36,879 bases of DNA. It comes from Planctomycetales bacterium (GTDB lineage: Bacteria > Planctomycetota > Planctomycetia > Isosphaerales > Isosphaeraceae). Positions 36,015 to 36,879 of this stretch are shown piece by piece (the stretch's first letter is position 1; every line of letters starts with the position of its first letter). Below the pieces are notes generated by a model. It saw only the letters and a program-made list of their open reading frames with translations, did not search any database and was not told where the DNA came from. A program made the translations under genes and the position numbers. The DNA is taken from assembly GCA_027452145.1 (NCBI GenBank), contig DAIDHB010000275.1, forward strand, positions 1 to 36,879. The letters run 5' to 3'.

Positions 36015-36879
36015 ATGGTGCGTAAGGCGGGGCGGATCCATGCGTCGCGACGCGCGGTGAGGTTTTGTGCAATTGCCGTGCCGCTCGTGGTCCTGGGCAT
36101 GATGCCAGGATCGTACGCCGCATCGAATGTCGGGGCATTGACGGCGATGGCGGCCGGGATGGTCGGCTCGCAGCCGCAGCTCGTCCGCCTTCAGGCGGGG
36201 ACGCGGATCGGCGAGACGCCGCCGGATGGCTGGAACCACGTCGTGCTCAGGTCGGTCCCGCGGCTGGCCAGCGGCGAGTGGAAGGAGCTGCCGAATGTGG
36301 CCAACCAGACCGCGACCCTGTTCCGCACCGCGATCCTGGCGGACGTCCAGGCGCAGGGGCTGGAGAAGGAGTTCGCGCTGGTGCGCGTCGGGCTGGGGAT
36401 GTGCGTCCCGGCCCGCGACGGCGGCAAGGACGAAGTTGTGGTCAGCTCGGACCGGCTCGAGGCGCTGAGCATCCAGCTCTCGACGATCGAGCAGATGGTC
36501 CTGGGCGCCGCCGAGAAGGAGCTGGCCGAGTCGCGGATCGTCGCGCACACCTCGACCTTCGCCCTGCTGCGATCGCCGGTGACGATGCTGGTCGGCGGCA
36601 AGCACCGCAAGGTCGACCTGTACTATGCATTTTGCGTCGACCCGGCGACGGGCAGGCTGCGGGTGGGCCTGTGGTCGATGTGGCCCGGGGGCGTGAAGCA
36701 GCCGCCCCCGCCGGTCATCGTCGAGCTGGCGAACAAAACCGTCTTCGACTGCGAGCTCGACGTCCACGCGAATCGCGTGCTGGGGACCGTGGCGTACTCG
36801 TGGTCGTTCGCGATCTGCAAGCTCCCGCCGGGCCACCCGATCGCCATGAAGGGCCGCAAGCCGCTGAACGACAAGATCG
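36015..36879 (+). CDS. Secreted protein of unknown function, 3' end beyond window
   Basis: The frame is open from ATG 36015 to the window edge (288 residues seen, no stop). A purine-rich GGGGAGGA Shine-Dalgarno lies about 4 nt upstream. The N-terminus is basic then hydrophobic (FCAIAVPLVVLGMMPGSYAA), a likely signal peptide with AxA-type cleavage after SYAA. The mature part (GWNHVVLRSVPRLASGEWKE, EFALVRVGLGMCVPARDG, VDLYYAFCVDPATGRLRVGLW) has the strong third-position GC of real genes here. I do not recognise a family. It contains WNHVV and LVRVGLGMC segments that could be searched, and several scattered Cys. Divergent from the megasynthase operon, it may share regulatory sequence with it. 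Confidence 0.7.
   Translation, partial: MVRKAGRIHASRRAVRFCAIAVPLVVLGMMPGSYAASNVGALTAMAAGMVGSQPQLVRLQAGTRIGETPPDGWNHVVLRSVPRLASGEWKELPNVANQTATLFRTAILADVQAQGLEKEFALVRVGLGMCVPARDGGKDEVVVSSDRLEALSIQLSTIEQMVLGAAEKELAESRIVAHTSTFALLRSPVTMLVGGKHRKVDLYYAFCVDPATGRLRVGLWSMWPGGVKQPPPPVIVELANKTVFDCELDVHANRVLGTVAYSWSFAICKLPPGHPIAMKGRKPLNDKI

Overview
The window is very GC-rich, with strong G/C third-position bias, GTG starts and clear Shine-Dalgarno sites. Several protein types point to a planctomycete, most likely of the Isosphaeraceae type: a propeller plus cytochrome c (CxxCH) 'membrane-bound dehydrogenase', a TPR-bearing SGNH hydrolase, a secreted carboxypeptidase-regulatory-repeat protein, a tandem thioredoxin-like protein, and PUFA-synthase-like megasynthases. 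This is inference from gene content; no marker gene is present.

Layout. 1-287: non-coding, with an inverted pair of REP-like hairpins. 288-1328 (+): FlhB/SctU-like export switch protein lacking the NPTH cleavage motif. 1329-2525: about 1.2 kb with no convincing gene but several short repeats. 2526-4764 (-): a small defence-like patch, made of an HTH regulator overlapping a nucleotidyltransferase (toxin-antitoxin-like) and a SUKH/SMI1-type protein. 4765-5187: three REP-like elements of a second type. 5188-6897 (-): membrane SGNH hydrolase with TPR-like helices. 7299-8576 (+): MacB-type permease. 8787-11465 (+): propeller/HEAT/cytochrome c protein. 11503-13773 (+): an unusual fusion of a cyanophycinase-like S51 hydrolase with an AbgB-like M20 peptidase. 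13887-14572 (-): VapBC. 14733-15854 (-): tandem thioredoxin-like protein. 15993-18221 (+): secreted repeat protein.

18242-35549 (-) is the centrepiece: nine co-directional, tightly packed genes forming an apparent lipid/polyketide operon. In transcription order: a 2526-residue megasynthase (inactive NPD barrel, active-looking NPD enoyl reductase, KS, AT, one ACP, KR); a 1340-residue partner (collapsed KS without catalytic residues, AT, dehydratase, degenerate phosphopantetheinyl-transferase-like domain); a free ACP; an alpha/beta hydrolase; an SDR reductase; two related zinc-ribbon methyltransferases; an FtsX/MacB-type permease; and its ATPase. ATGA/GTGA stop-start overlaps couple several genes. 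Together they could build a reduced acyl chain on ACPs, release and reduce it, methylate it, and move it across or out of the inner membrane. The product is not known from the sequence.

36015-36879 (+): the start of a secreted protein of unknown function that runs off the window, divergent from the megasynthase operon. No rRNA, tRNA, CRISPR array or transposase gene was seen.
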